This document shows, piece after piece, positions 25,906 through 35,356 of a stretch of 64,000 bases of DNA; within the stretch, counting starts at the first letter, position 1; each line of letters opens with the position of its first letter. The DNA is from Streptomyces sp. CB02414 (GTDB lineage Bacteria; Actinomycetota; Actinomycetes; Streptomycetales; Streptomycetaceae). The stretch lies in NCBI RefSeq assembly GCF_001905385.1, contig NZ_LIPF01000004.1:587213-651212 (forward strand), read 5' to 3'. The position numbers were made by a program, and so were the translations under genes. Under the pieces are notes generated by a model, which saw only the letters and a list, made by a program, of their open reading frames with translations, searched no databases and was not told the DNA's origin.

Positions 25906-26802
25906 GTTGCTCCTACGGGAAGTGGGGTGATTGGACCGGAGGGCGCCTCTCCACTCACTCCTACTCCCGTTGCCTGCCCGGGGGTTGCACGCGCGGGCAG
26001 ATCTCCTGACACTCGCACTCGCACTCGTGCGAGCAGCCGCGGGCCAGACGCTGCTCACCTCCCGGCAGGAAGCGGGGGGAACTGGAAGACAGTGCGGGAC
26101 TGGCGGCTCAAGGGCAACGGCACGCAGCAGGCCATGCTCGGCATCACCCGACCCCACTACCCGGCCCTCATCGGACAATCCGCACCTTCATGCGGAACAA
26201 CTTCGAGACGCCCTACTCGTTCACCGGCAGTTCTCCTGGCTGACACACATCAGTGCCGCGAAAACCTGACGAGAAGGTGCAAGTACTCGAATTATCACAC
26301 TGTGATCCACGGCACATGTTTCAAGGGCTGACGGTGGGTTAGGCTTCAGTCGCATTCTGTTCGTCTGTCAGAACAGCGTGGCGGGGGCAGGGGGCTTCAT
26401 GGGGGAGCTACCTTTCGGACTTGGCGTCACCTCGCGTTGCCTGAAAGGGATTTCACGTGGCATCTCGCCTTCGTCGACGGTCGCATGCCGGTCTCGCGCG
26501 GACCTCCATGTCGGTGGCAGGGGGACCGAGGTGGCAGAGGAAATGCCCGCCGCCTGCGCTCGGGGATTCCGGTCTCTTCCGATGTGGTACGGGTCCTCGC
26601 GGACAAGGGAATTCTGCGAGGAAGCTCGACGGCCGTATTCCGCCGGCCGGGCAGGAGACATTTTCCCCGGAGGTAGGCGCTCTGTCCTGGCCGGAATTCG
26701 TGTGACCGCCTGAAACCAGCAGGTGGATCGCACCGCCTCGTTTCTCTCACACGTTCTGACGCGCTCCGCACGGCCGGATCCTTAATCCTTTGGGGAACAT
26801 AC
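25906..26802. other. Long intergenic region with one short palindrome
   Basis: About 900 bp between divergent secreted-protein genes. I see no gene with a convincing ribosome binding site. A plus-strand stretch at about 26085-26170 reads NWKTVRDWRLKGNGTQQAML and may be a decayed fragment, not identified. A perfect 13-bp palindrome, ATCACA-C-TGTGAT, lies at 26294-26306 in a locally AT-richer stretch. The right end should hold the promoter of the pseudoprotease gene. Confidence 0.4.
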
Positions 26803-28317
26803 TTGATAGCCAATCGTTCACGCCTCATGTGGACCACGAGCGCCGCCGCGGCGCTCGCCGCACTGTTGACGACCGCTCCGGCGAACGCCCTCCATGGCGC
26901 CGATGCCCCCGCCGGGCTCGGCTTCACCGCGAAGATCAACGTCGGGGAGCAGACCGCCTGCACCGGCACACTTGTCTCGCCCCGGTGGGTGCTGACTGCG
27001 GCCTCCTGCTTCGACCAGGACGGTAAGCCCGCCGCCGGCAAGCCCGCCGTCAGCACCACCGTCACCGTCGGCCGCACCGACCTGACCCAGACCACGGTCG
27101 GGGCCACTCGGGCGGCGGTCGAACTCGTCCCGCATCCCGACCGGGACCTGGTCCTGGTGAAGCTGCAGACAGGTGTCGCCGGCGTGAAGCCGGTCGCCCT
27201 GGCCGCCACACCGGTGGTGGCCGAAGAGAGCGTCCAGGCAGCCGGTTTCGGCCGCACGAAGACGACATGGGTCCCCGACAAGCTGCACACCGCCTCGTTC
27301 ACGGCAGCAGGCGACGGTTCGGCCGACGTCGCTCTGACGGCCACCGGCGACGCGGTCATCTGCCAGGGAGACGCAGGCGGCCCCGTCCTGCGAGAGGCGG
27401 GCGGGACACAGGAGCTGGTCGCCGTCACCAGCAGGTCGTGGCAGGGCGGATGCCTGGGCATGCCGTCCACGGAAACCCGGACGGGAGCCATCGCGACCCG
27501 CGTCGACGACGTGCGCTCCTGGATCACCGGTACCGCGTCCCTCGTTCCGGGCGACCTGAGCGGCGACAACAAGCCCGACCTCGTCGCGGTCGACAACCTC
27601 GGCAGGCTGTACCTCTACCCCGGTACGGGCACCGGCGGTCTCGGAACGCGCACCCTCATCGGGACGGGCGGATGGTCGGGCGCCTCCGTCACCCACCGCG
27701 GTGACTGGACCGGGGACGGCATGGAGGACATCGTCGCCCGCGTCGGCAGCGAACTGCGCGTCTACCCCAACCGCGGCGACGGCTCGCTTGCCAGGCCGAT
27801 CAGGATCGGCACCGGACTGCCCACGAACGCCCAGGTCGTCGGCGTCGGCGACGCCACCCTTGACGGACAGCCCGACCTCGCCGTCTCGTACAACGACAAG
27901 CTGTACATGTACGCGGGCGTCAGCGGCACCACTCCGTCCGTGGCCGCACCCGTCCAGATCGGCAACGGGGGCTGGGGCGTCATGAGCCTGACCGCACCCG
28001 GCGACGCCGACCGGGACGGCCGGGTCGACCTGCTCGCCCGGGACACCCGTGACGGCATCCTGTACATCTACCTCGGACAGGCCAACGGAACGTTCAGCGA
28101 TCGGACCGAGTACGGCCATTCGTACACCGTCAGCTGGCGGCCCCTGATCGCCGGAGCCGCCGACGCCAACCGCGACGGCGTCGCCGACATGTGGACCACC
28201 GCGGCGGACGGCACCCTGAAGTTCTACAAGGGCGGGACCTCGGTCCACGGCCCGGTCGACGGGCCGAGCATTCAGGTCGGCAACGGCGGCTGGAACGCCA
28301 TGAGGTCCATCAGCTGA
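26803..28317 (+). CDS. Secreted trypsin-fold protein with FG-GAP/VCBS repeats, catalytic residues lost
   Basis: This 504-residue protein has a signal peptide (SAAAALAALLTTAPANA), an S1-type domain to about residue 240, and then a beta-propeller of FG-GAP/VCBS-type repeats (PGDLSGDNKPDLVAVDNLG, RGDWTGDGMEDIVARVG, PGDADRDGRVDLLARDT) with Ca-binding Asp-rich loops. The serine protease signature is altered: the usual AAHC reads LTAASCF and the usual GDSGGP reads CQGDAGGP, so the catalytic His and Ser are Ser and Ala. Only the Asp in RDLVLVKL remains. It is therefore probably a binding protein rather than a peptidase. The TTG 26803 start is preceded by GGGGAA; ATG 26827 is an alternative. Confidence 0.88.
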   Translation: MIANRSRLMWTTSAAAALAALLTTAPANALHGADAPAGLGFTAKINVGEQTACTGTLVSPRWVLTAASCFDQDGKPAAGKPAVSTTVTVGRTDLTQTTVGATRAAVELVPHPDRDLVLVKLQTGVAGVKPVALAATPVVAEESVQAAGFGRTKTTWVPDKLHTASFTAAGDGSADVALTATGDAVICQGDAGGPVLREAGGTQELVAVTSRSWQGGCLGMPSTETRTGAIATRVDDVRSWITGTASLVPGDLSGDNKPDLVAVDNLGRLYLYPGTGTGGLGTRTLIGTGGWSGASVTHRGDWTGDGMEDIVARVGSELRVYPNRGDGSLARPIRIGTGLPTNAQVVGVGDATLDGQPDLAVSYNDKLYMYAGVSGTTPSVAAPVQIGNGGWGVMSLTAPGDADRDGRVDLLARDTRDGILYIYLGQANGTFSDRTEYGHSYTVSWRPLIAGAADANRDGVADMWTTAADGTLKFYKGGTSVHGPVDGPSIQVGNGGWNAMRSIS

Positions 28318-29047
28318 TCCTCGCTCTGCCCTCTCGCGGTTCCACCCGGTCCACCACGGCCGGGAGCACGACGGCGGGTCCCGTGGCCACGAGGCCCGCC
28401 AACAGCTCCCGGCCGTCCGGCAACACCGTGGCTCGCTGACTTGATCTCCGTGGGGCTGCTGCCGACGAGACACGTCGTGACGTTCAGCGAGTCTCCGGAG
28501 CCTGACTGTCGAGGGGGGGAACGGTGCAGCCGTGCTCGGTCATCGACCCGCGTCCTTGCAGCCGCCGACGAGTTCCTTCGGGTTCCACACTGGTCACGCC
28601 CGGAGCTCCCTGAACTCCGTCCCGCAGAGCATGGCGTTTGCGGCCCGACGGGCGACTTCCCCAGTGAGTCGGCGAGTCGGCGAATGCCTCCTCACGAAGT
28701 GGCATGTGAGACAGGACTGCGGCAACGAACGTTCGAAGAAGGCCGTGTGCGCTGCCCGCCGCTGCCACCCGCGACGCCGCGGGCAGCTCGCCACTCGCAT
28801 GGTCCGTGTATCGGTGCGCAGACCTGTGATCCGTGACCGGACCCGCCGCCTGCCGAGCGCGAAGGCTTCAGGACGCGCCAGGAACAACAGCGCCCTGGCG
28901 CGTCGAGCGGGTGCCCTCGACGCGAGGAATGCCCCGGCAGGCCCGCTTTCCGAGCCCGCCCGGGTGGCGCTGTGACGTGCCCTGTTTACGGCACCAGTGC
29001 GCGGGTCACCCAGTGATGACGGTGAGGTGCCTTCGAGGGAGCACGTG
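28318..29047. other. Stretch of 730 bp without an intact gene
   Basis: No supported gene. On the minus strand 28320-28432 reads ATVLPDGRELLAGLVATGPA and continues as a short protein-like tail ending in a stop, which may be the 3' remnant of a lost gene; I cannot name it. The rest shows no ribosome binding site or recognisable protein on either strand. It precedes two broken enzyme genes, so it is probably part of a decayed tract. Confidence 0.4.
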
Positions 29048-29176
29048 ATGACGCTGATGGCCGACTTCGTCCTGCAACGCCTGACGGAGTGGGGCGTGCG
29101 GCGTGTGTACGGCTGTCCGGGGGATGGCATCAACGGTCTGCTCGGCGCGTTCGACCATCTTCCCGGACGCCACTGA
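29048..29176 (+). pseudogene. N-terminal fragment of a thiamine-diphosphate enzyme (pyruvate oxidase/acetolactate synthase-like)
   Basis: From ATG 29048 the frame reads DFVLQRLTEWGVRRVYGCPG then DGINGLLGAFDHLP and stops at 29176. This is the first 40 residues of the TPP-enzyme PYR domain, including the conserved YGCPGDG turn. The remaining ~500 residues are absent. The stop overlaps the next start, so the truncated end has been joined directly to the enolase-superfamily gene. Confidence 0.8.
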
Positions 29177-30229
29177 TGGCCGGTGACACGGCAGGGGAGG
29201 AGTGCCCAGTCGACGCGGTCGACGTGCACGCCTTCCAGGTCCCCACCGACGGGCCGGACGGCAAGGAACAGGACGGCACCCTGGAGTGGGACTCGACCAC
29301 GCTGGTACTGGTGAGGGTGCACGCCGCCGGCAGGACCGGTCTCGGTTACAGCTACGGCGACGTGGCGACTGCCCACTTCGTGCGCTCGAAACTGGCCCCG
29401 TTGATCGAGGGCGTGAGCACTACGTCGCGGACCGCGTTGTGGCAGCGGATGGCCGAACAGATCCGCAACGCCGGCCGCCCCGGAGTCGGCGCCATGGCCC
29501 TGTCCGCCGTCGACATCGCCCTGCGGCTTCACCAACTACTCCCTGGGCCGCCTCACCGGCCAGCTCACCGGCTGGGCCGAACAGGGCATCGACCGGGTGA
29601 AACTGAAGACCTCACGGGACCCGGAACGGGACGCGGACCGTCTGACTGCCGTACGCAAGGCGCTCGGCGACGGACCGGAAGTGTTCACCGACGCCAACGG
29701 GGCGCTCGGCCGCAAGGAGGCGCTGTACTGGGCGCACCGGTTCCAGGACGAGTGGGACGTGCGCTGGTTCGAGGAACCCGTCACCTCCGCCGACCTGGAG
29801 GGACTGCGGATGCTGCGCGAGCGTGGCCCGGCGCGTCTGGAGATCGCGGCGGGGGAGTACGCCTTCACCGCGCAGGACTTCGCGAACCTCGTCGAGCCGC
29901 CGGCCGTGGACTGCCTGCAGGCCGACGTCACCCGCTGCGGCGGCATCACCGGCGTACTGGAAGTCGCCGGCCTGGCGGCCGTCCGGCACCTCGACCTGTC
30001 CGCGCACTGCGCGCCGGCCGTCTCCGCCCACGCCTTCTGCGCCGTGCGCCGGCTGCGTCACCTGGAGTACTTCCACGACCACGTCCGCGTCGAGCGGCTG
30101 CTGTTCGACGGCACCCTGTCACCCGACGGCGGCGCCCTGCGCCCCGACCCGGGTCGGCCGGGACTCGGCCTGGACGTCAAATGGGCCGACGCGGAGCCCT
30201 ACCGCGTGCACGGCACACGCCCGTCCTGA
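29176..30229 (+). pseudogene. Enolase-superfamily (mandelate racemase-like) gene with internal deletion
   Basis: The N-terminal lid domain (ECPVDAVDVHAFQVPTDGPD, AAGRTGLGYSYGDVATAHF) is intact up to AVDIAL at about 29520. The barrel then continues in another frame from GFTNYSLGRLTGQLTGWAEQ with VKLKTSRDPERDADRL, DANGALGRKEAL, WFEEPVTSADLEGL and CLQADVTRCGG. Roughly 30 residues that normally join the two parts are missing and the frame is shifted. The late part could still be translated from GTG 29597. The barrel carries the metal ligands, but the protein cannot be whole. It would have been a sugar-acid dehydratase or racemase, matching the downstream oxidoreductase. Confidence 0.78.
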
Positions 30230-30266
30230 CCGGACCCCCTGACCACGGCGAGGAGAACCGCACCCG

Positions 30267-33200
30267 ATGGCGAAGGCAACGCGCGACGTACCGATCAGGA
30301 CCCACCCGGCCATCGCGGGCCCGCCACGCGGCCGGCAGACCGTCGAGGTCGGCAAGCTGGAACGCGCCCTGCGCAAGGCGGTAGACGGCGAGGTCCGCTT
30401 CGACACCGGGTCGCTGGGCCTGTACGCGCAGGACGCCTCGAACTTCCGGCAGGTGCCGATCGGAGTCGTCGTCCCACGAACCCTGGACGACGTCGTCGCG
30501 GTGCACAAGATCTGCCACCGCTTCGGCGCCCCCGTCCTCAACCGGGGCGGCGGTACCAGCCTGTCCGGCGAGACCGTCAACGAAGCCGTCGTCATCGACC
30601 ACTCCAAGTACCTCACGGCCATCGGCGACATCGACGCGGACCGACGCCTCGTCACCTGCGAGCCCGGCGTCATCAACGAGGTCCTCAACCGCCACACCGG
30701 CGAGCACAACCTCGTCTTCGGCCCCGACCCGTCCACGCACTCCCGGTGTGTCATCGGAGGCAACATCGGTAACAACTCCTGCGGTATCCACTCGGTGCAG
30801 TCGCAGCTCTACGGTCCCGGACCGCGCACCAGCGACAACGTGGAGGCGCTGGAGATCGTCACCTATGACGGCGAACGCTTCTGGGTCGGCGTGAACGAGG
30901 AAGACCGGCTCGACGCAATCATCGCCGCGGGCGGACGCAAGGGCGAGATCTACGCGGCACTGCGCGACCTGCGCGACGAGTACGCCGACACCATCCGGGC
31001 ACGGTTCCACTCCGAGAAGCAGGTGCCGCGCCGGGTGTCCGGCTACAACCTCGACGAACTCCTGCCCGAACGCGGCTTCAACGTCGCACGCGCCCTGGTC
31101 GGCACCGAGTCCACCTGCGCCACGGTGCTCCGGGCCGTCCTCAAGCTCACTCCAGCCCTGCTGCAGCGCACCACCGTCGTCGTGGAGTACGACGAGCTCG
31201 CCGACGCCGCCGAGCACTGCGAGGAGATCATCGAGCGGTGGCGGCCGATCGGCCTGGAGGCCCTGGACGACGAGCTCATCCGGGACCAGCAGGAACAGAA
31301 CATGCACGTGGAGGACATCAAGGAACTTCCGCGCCTGGGCGGTGGAGGCTGGCTCGTCGTCCAGTTCGGCGCCGACACCAAGGAGGAGTCCGTCGGCCAG
31401 GCCCACGGTTTCATCGACTGGCTCGCCGACGACAAGGGCTACTCCCGCGACCGCATCCGCCTGGCGAAAAGCACGCAGGAGGGCGGCACCAGCGAGCACC
31501 TGTGGGCGATCAGGGAAGGGGGGCTCGGCTCGACCGCCTTCCCACCGGACGGCAAGGACCACTGGCCCGGCTGGGAGGACTCCGCCGTCCCGCCGGACCG
31601 CATCGGCGAATACGTGCGCAAGCTGCGTGAGGTCATGGACCGACATGACATCGAGGGCGCCATGTACGGCCACTTCGGCCAGGGCTGCATCCACAGCCGG
31701 CTCAGCTTTGATCTGCGCACCGCCGACGGCCTCGCCACCTACCGTTCCTTCATGGAAGAAGCCGCCGATCTGGTCGTCTCCCTGGGCGGGTCCGTGTCCG
31801 GCGAGCACGGTGACGGCCAGCAGCGCGGTGAACTGCTGGAAAAGCAGTACGGAAGCGAACTTCTGGAGGCCATGCGGAAGTTCAGGGCGATCTGGGACCC
31901 GCAGGGCAGGATGAACCCCGGCAAGGTCATCGACCCCTACCGGATGGACGAGAACCTCAAACTCGGCACCGACTACAACCCGCCTCGCATCCCCCTCAAG
32001 TTCGCCTACCCGGAAGACGGCGGCGACTTCGCGCACGCCACGCTGCGCTGCGTCGGCATCGGCAAGTGCCGTGTCCCGCAGGCAGAGACAACGATGTGCC
32101 CCAGCTACCAGGTGACCCGCGAGGAGAAGCACACGACCCGCGGACGGGCCCGCATGCTGTACGAGATGCTCAAGGGCGACGTCGTCACCGACGGCTGGCA
32201 GTCCAACGAGGTCAAGGACGCCCTCGACCTCTGCCTGGCCTGCAAGGGCTGCACCAACGACTGCCCCGTCAACGTCGACATGCCCACCTACAAGGCCGAA
32301 TTCCTCCACCACCACTTCAAGTCCGCCAGGCGGTGGCGCCCGCGCTACGCATACGCGTTCGGCTTCATCGACCGAACCGCCCGCCTCGCCTCCCACATCC
32401 CCGAGATCGCCAACATCGCCACCCAAACCCCCGGCCTGGGACAGCTCGCCAAACTGGTCGCGGGCATCGACCGCAAACGGCCCCTGCCGAGCTTCGCGCC
32501 GATGACACTGCAGGAGTGGTTCGCCCGGCGCGGCGGCACCACCAACCCGACCGGACGGCCCGTCGTCCTTTTCCCCGACACCTTCAACAACCACTTCCAC
32601 ACCCAGGTCGGCGTCGCCTGCGTCGAAGCCATCGAGGCAGCCGGCTGGCGCGTCATCATGCCCCCACAGCACATCTGCTGCGGCCGCCCCTTGTACGACT
32701 ACGGCTTCCTCGACGCCGCCGAACGCTACCTCCACCGCGTGCTGAACATCCTGAGGCCCGAACTGCGCGCCGGCACGCCCGTCGTAGGAATGGAACCCAG
32801 CTGCCTGGCCGTCTTCAAGGACGAGCTGCCGAAACTGCTCCCGCACGACGACGACGGCAAGCGCCTGACCCGCAACGCCCTCCACTTCGCCGAGTTCTTC
32901 CAGAAGTACGAGATCAAGCCGCCCGCCCTGGAAGGCAAGGCTCTCCTGTGGGGCCACTGCCATCAGCGGGCCACCGGCGGCATGAACCCCGACCAGCGGC
33001 TCCTCGAGGGCATGGGGCTCGACGTGGAAAACCTGCAGGGAGGCTGCTGCGGCCTGGCCGGCTCGTGGGGCTTCGAGTCCGGCAAGTACGACATCTCCAT
33101 GGACTGCGGCGAACAGGCACTACTGCCCGCCGTTCGCGACGCCGGAGACGACTGTGTCGTGGTCGCCGACGGGTTCTCCTGCAAGACCCAGATCAAGGAC

Positions 33201-33407
33201 GCCGACACTGGCCGCGAGGCCCTGCACGTCGCCGAGATCATGAAGCTGGCCCGTGAACACGGTGCGGGTGCCGCCTCGAGCCAACCGGAGAGGAACGCCC
33301 TGTTGCGCCCGGCTCCACCATGGCGTCAACGCGTCCTGCGTATCTCGGCTACCGCAGCGTTGGCAGCCGCCGTTACCGCAGTCGCCGTCCGTACGGCACG
33401 CTCCTGA
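30267..33407 (+). CDS. FAD-linked oxidase / Fe-S / CCG-domain dehydrogenase (YdiJ-like)
   Basis: This 1,046-residue protein fuses three units. The first is an FAD-binding PCMH domain (PVLNRGGGTSLSGETVN, VIGGNIGNNSCG) with its FAD-oxidase C-terminal domain (GSVSGEHGDGQQRGELL). The second is a ferredoxin-like 4Fe-4S part (CVGIGKC near residue 594, CLACKGCTNDCP near 656). The third is a Cys-rich region with two CCG-type motifs (ICCGRPLYDYG and GGCCGLAGSWG). A hydrophobic segment at the C-terminus (AATAALAAAVTAVAV) may tether it to the membrane. It should oxidise a 2-hydroxy acid such as D-lactate or D-2-hydroxyglutarate and pass electrons to the respiratory chain. The start follows GGCGAGGAG. 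The broken enolase-superfamily gene is just upstream. Confidence 0.9.
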   Translation: MAKATRDVPIRTHPAIAGPPRGRQTVEVGKLERALRKAVDGEVRFDTGSLGLYAQDASNFRQVPIGVVVPRTLDDVVAVHKICHRFGAPVLNRGGGTSLSGETVNEAVVIDHSKYLTAIGDIDADRRLVTCEPGVINEVLNRHTGEHNLVFGPDPSTHSRCVIGGNIGNNSCGIHSVQSQLYGPGPRTSDNVEALEIVTYDGERFWVGVNEEDRLDAIIAAGGRKGEIYAALRDLRDEYADTIRARFHSEKQVPRRVSGYNLDELLPERGFNVARALVGTESTCATVLRAVLKLTPALLQRTTVVVEYDELADAAEHCEEIIERWRPIGLEALDDELIRDQQEQNMHVEDIKELPRLGGGGWLVVQFGADTKEESVGQAHGFIDWLADDKGYSRDRIRLAKSTQEGGTSEHLWAIREGGLGSTAFPPDGKDHWPGWEDSAVPPDRIGEYVRKLREVMDRHDIEGAMYGHFGQGCIHSRLSFDLRTADGLATYRSFMEEAADLVVSLGGSVSGEHGDGQQRGELLEKQYGSELLEAMRKFRAIWDPQGRMNPGKVIDPYRMDENLKLGTDYNPPRIPLKFAYPEDGGDFAHATLRCVGIGKCRVPQAETTMCPSYQVTREEKHTTRGRARMLYEMLKGDVVTDGWQSNEVKDALDLCLACKGCTNDCPVNVDMPTYKAEFLHHHFKSARRWRPRYAYAFGFIDRTARLASHIPEIANIATQTPGLGQLAKLVAGIDRKRPLPSFAPMTLQEWFARRGGTTNPTGRPVVLFPDTFNNHFHTQVGVACVEAIEAAGWRVIMPPQHICCGRPLYDYGFLDAAERYLHRVLNILRPELRAGTPVVGMEPSCLAVFKDELPKLLPHDDDGKRLTRNALHFAEFFQKYEIKPPALEGKALLWGHCHQRATGGMNPDQRLLEGMGLDVENLQGGCCGLAGSWGFESGKYDISMDCGEQALLPAVRDAGDDCVVVADGFSCKTQIKDADTGREALHVAEIMKLAREHGAGAASSQPERNALLRPAPPWRQRVLRISATAALAAAVTAVAVRTARS

Positions 33408-33490
33408 CGAGGGAGCCGCCCCGCTGACAACGAGGAGGGCAGGGACCGGTCGCAGGTCGCGGCCCTGAGGCGCTGCTGTCCCGGCCGCGA

Positions 33491-33629
33491 GGCCGCCGTT
33501 CGACAGGCGGTCCTCGATCACATCGCTTGTGACCTGGGGCTTGCTGGTCAGCTGTGGACGCGGTGGCTGATGGGCGAGCTGATCTTCAAGCTGTACCGGG
33601 TCCGGTTCACCGAGCCAGGGGTGGGGTGA
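33491..33629 (+). mobile_element. IS630-type transposase remnant
   Basis: The plus strand reads AAVRQAVLDHIACDLGLAGQ then LWTRWLMGELIFKLYRVRFT and EPGVG before a stop. This is the N-terminal winged-helix stretch of actinobacterial IS630-family transposases. The catalytic DDE domain is missing. No terminal inverted repeats were seen. Confidence 0.65.
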
Positions 33630-33767
33630 CGCCGACCTCAGACGCAGCCTGCCCCACACCCAGCGGACCGGGAACCAGGCCGAGTTCTCCTTGTGTCACT
33701 TCGCTCTGCTCGGTCATGCTGCTCGCGGTGTCTGCCGGGCTCAGGTCTCATGTAGGGCCGCTCGCGT

Positions 33768-33950
33768 GATGGATCGTCAGCGAGTGCGAGCGTGGTGTGA
33801 GGCCCGGTTGGACGCATGGGAGGTGGCCCACAGCCGCCGGGAGGTGGCCACCGATGCCGGCAGTACAAGCGTGCTGTCGGCCGGATACCCTCGGAACGGG
33901 ATGCCGCTGCTGGTGCTGGTGCCGGGCACGAACATGAACGCCGGAGAAGA
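33768..33950 (+). pseudogene. Alpha/beta-hydrolase N-terminal fragment
   Basis: From ATG 33768 the frame reads DRQRVRAWCEARLDAWEVAH, then REVATDAGSTSVLSAGYPRN and LLVLVPGTNMNAG. This looks like the first 60 residues of an alpha/beta-fold hydrolase up to the oxyanion strand. After that the frame turns into basic low-complexity sequence without the nucleophile elbow. It is taken as a truncated gene. Confidence 0.55.
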
Positions 33951-34173
33951 GTTCCAGAAGAACGGCGAGGGCGGCAGCACTTCCCAGGAAGCACCCGAGG
34001 CGACGTACTTTGCGGAAGGACGCCTGTCACGAGGCGGACGAAGGGCATCGCGCGCCCGGCCTCGGGCAACGCGGACTCGGTGCCGTAGGCAGGCAGGGCC
34101 GCGGTACGCACGGTGTCGGCAACCGGCGCGGGGGATCCCCTCTCGGCTGGGAATGACGAGACCGTTTCGTGTT

Positions 34174-34186
34174 TTGCATAATGCAA
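34174..34186. promoter_or_regulatory. Short perfect palindrome upstream of a membrane-protein gene
   Basis: TTGCAT-A-ATGCAA is a perfect 13-bp palindrome about 50 bp before the start at 34237, in an AT-rich patch that is unusual for this DNA. It could be an operator overlapping a promoter. No regulator gene is adjacent. Confidence 0.4.
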
Positions 34187-34236
34187 TGAATCGGAGGCGG
34201 GTCTCGTGCCCGTTGCGGGCGTGAGGAGTACCACGA

Positions 34237-34938
34237 ATGAGCAGACGGCGCCGGGACCCGTCCGCGGCCGAGTCGCAGGCAGCGACTTATGTACGGTCCA
34301 AGGTCTGGGGGCCGGCGGAGTTCACGGGCCTGCCGCCTTGGTGGCTGATCGCAGAGGGCCTCTTCGCCGGTGTCCTGGGCACGGGACTGATCGTGGGCGC
34401 CGGTCTCTTCGGCGCCTGGACCGGCAGTGCCGCGTTCCGCGCGGGCGACGTGGGTGTGGTGTGCGCGCTGAGCCTTGTCCTCTACCTGCTTCTGGTACGC
34501 GCCGGCCGGGCACTGGTGGGCATCGTCGCGGTCCTGGCCATGGGCCTCGCGCTGCACACGCCTCAGACGGCCGTCGGCGTGGTCCTGACGGCACGAGGGC
34601 AGGAACGATCCGTGGTCGTGACATCCGTCCAGGAGAGTGAGGACGCGTCCAAGACCCGGGACCGTTATCTCTGCTCGGTGGCAAGCCGTGACGGAGCACC
34701 CTCCACAGCACGGATCTGGCGAGGCTGCACACACTCCACCCGCCCCGGGGACGCGCTGACACTCGTCTACGACCCGAAAGGGCTGGTCCCTCCGCGCGGC
34801 GTCGAGAGCGGGACAAGCGTCGTGGATGCGCTGAGAGGTCTGGCCGGATGGGCCATCAACCTGGTGGTCGCCTGTGCCGTCGCGGTAGTGCGATCCTTCC
34901 GGTTGCTCGACCGCCCGGCAGCTCAGAAGCCGATCTGA
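34237..34938 (+). CDS. Membrane protein of unknown function
   Basis: This 233-residue protein has three hydrophobic segments near the N-terminus (LIAEGLFAGVLGTGLIVGAG, GVVCALSLVLYLLLV, ALVGIVAVLAMGLAL). An outer loop of about 90 residues with two Cys (DRYLCSVASRDG, RIWRGCTHS) follows, and then a last helix (AINLVVACAVAVV). This resembles small Streptomyces membrane proteins with a DUF3592-like loop, but I cannot assign a family. ATG 34237 follows GAGGAG. It stands alone after a decayed tract. Confidence 0.72.
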   Translation: MSRRRRDPSAAESQAATYVRSKVWGPAEFTGLPPWWLIAEGLFAGVLGTGLIVGAGLFGAWTGSAAFRAGDVGVVCALSLVLYLLLVRAGRALVGIVAVLAMGLALHTPQTAVGVVLTARGQERSVVVTSVQESEDASKTRDRYLCSVASRDGAPSTARIWRGCTHSTRPGDALTLVYDPKGLVPPRGVESGTSVVDALRGLAGWAINLVVACAVAVVRSFRLLDRPAAQKPI

Positions 34939-35119
34939 GGGCTGGAGGACGATCCTCCCCCTGCATCGCCAGGATCGCTGCACCCGGCAACCGCACAGAC
35001 CCGAGGTGACGCGGCGCGGAGGCGTCCAGTCGCGGCCCTGGGCTACCGCAGAGGGCAGCCGCCGCGTGGTGCATCCGGTCAGGTACCAACTCGCCGCGCC
35101 CCTCCCGCAGAGAGACGGG

Positions 35120-35356
35120 TCAGTGGCTTACCCACTCCGCCGCGGCATACAAGGCGCCGGCCAGCGGCAACGCCCCAAGAGCGAACGCCGAGCCGGTCGT
35201 GGTCCGCCCTGACCGGGCCTGCGGACGCATGTCGGGACTTCCGGCCATCTCGGTCAGCAACTGTGCCGCTCGGCAGCACAGCCACCCAGCCACCGAGCAC
35301 GTCCACACCGCGAAGAAGACAGCTGTTCCCTGATCGCCGACCAGGCTTCCCGCCAC
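35120..35356 (-). CDS. Possible small membrane protein
   Basis: A minus-strand frame of 78 residues from GTG 35356 reads VAGSLVGDQGTAVFFAVWTC and CSVAGWLCCRAAQLLTEMAG. A second hydrophobic part follows (SAFALGALPLAGALYAAAEW). Codon use looks coding, with two likely membrane segments, but the ribosome binding site is weak and I know no family. It may be the end of a longer decayed gene. Confidence 0.4.
   Translation of the reverse strand: MAGSLVGDQGTAVFFAVWTCSVAGWLCCRAAQLLTEMAGSPDMRPQARSGRTTTGSAFALGALPLAGALYAAAEWVSH

Noticed and set aside
26378..26713. Plus-strand frame of 111 codons before the pseudoprotease
   Set aside because: Composition is unlike a protein and nearby frames on both strands are equally open.
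30177..32963. Minus-strand open frame of about 930 codons opposite the YdiJ-like gene
   Set aside because: The plus strand encodes a complete FAD/Fe-S enzyme; the antisense frame is a by-product of codon bias.
33638..34234. Minus-strand frame opposite the hydrolase fragment
   Set aside because: No recognisable protein, and it covers three unrelated remnants.
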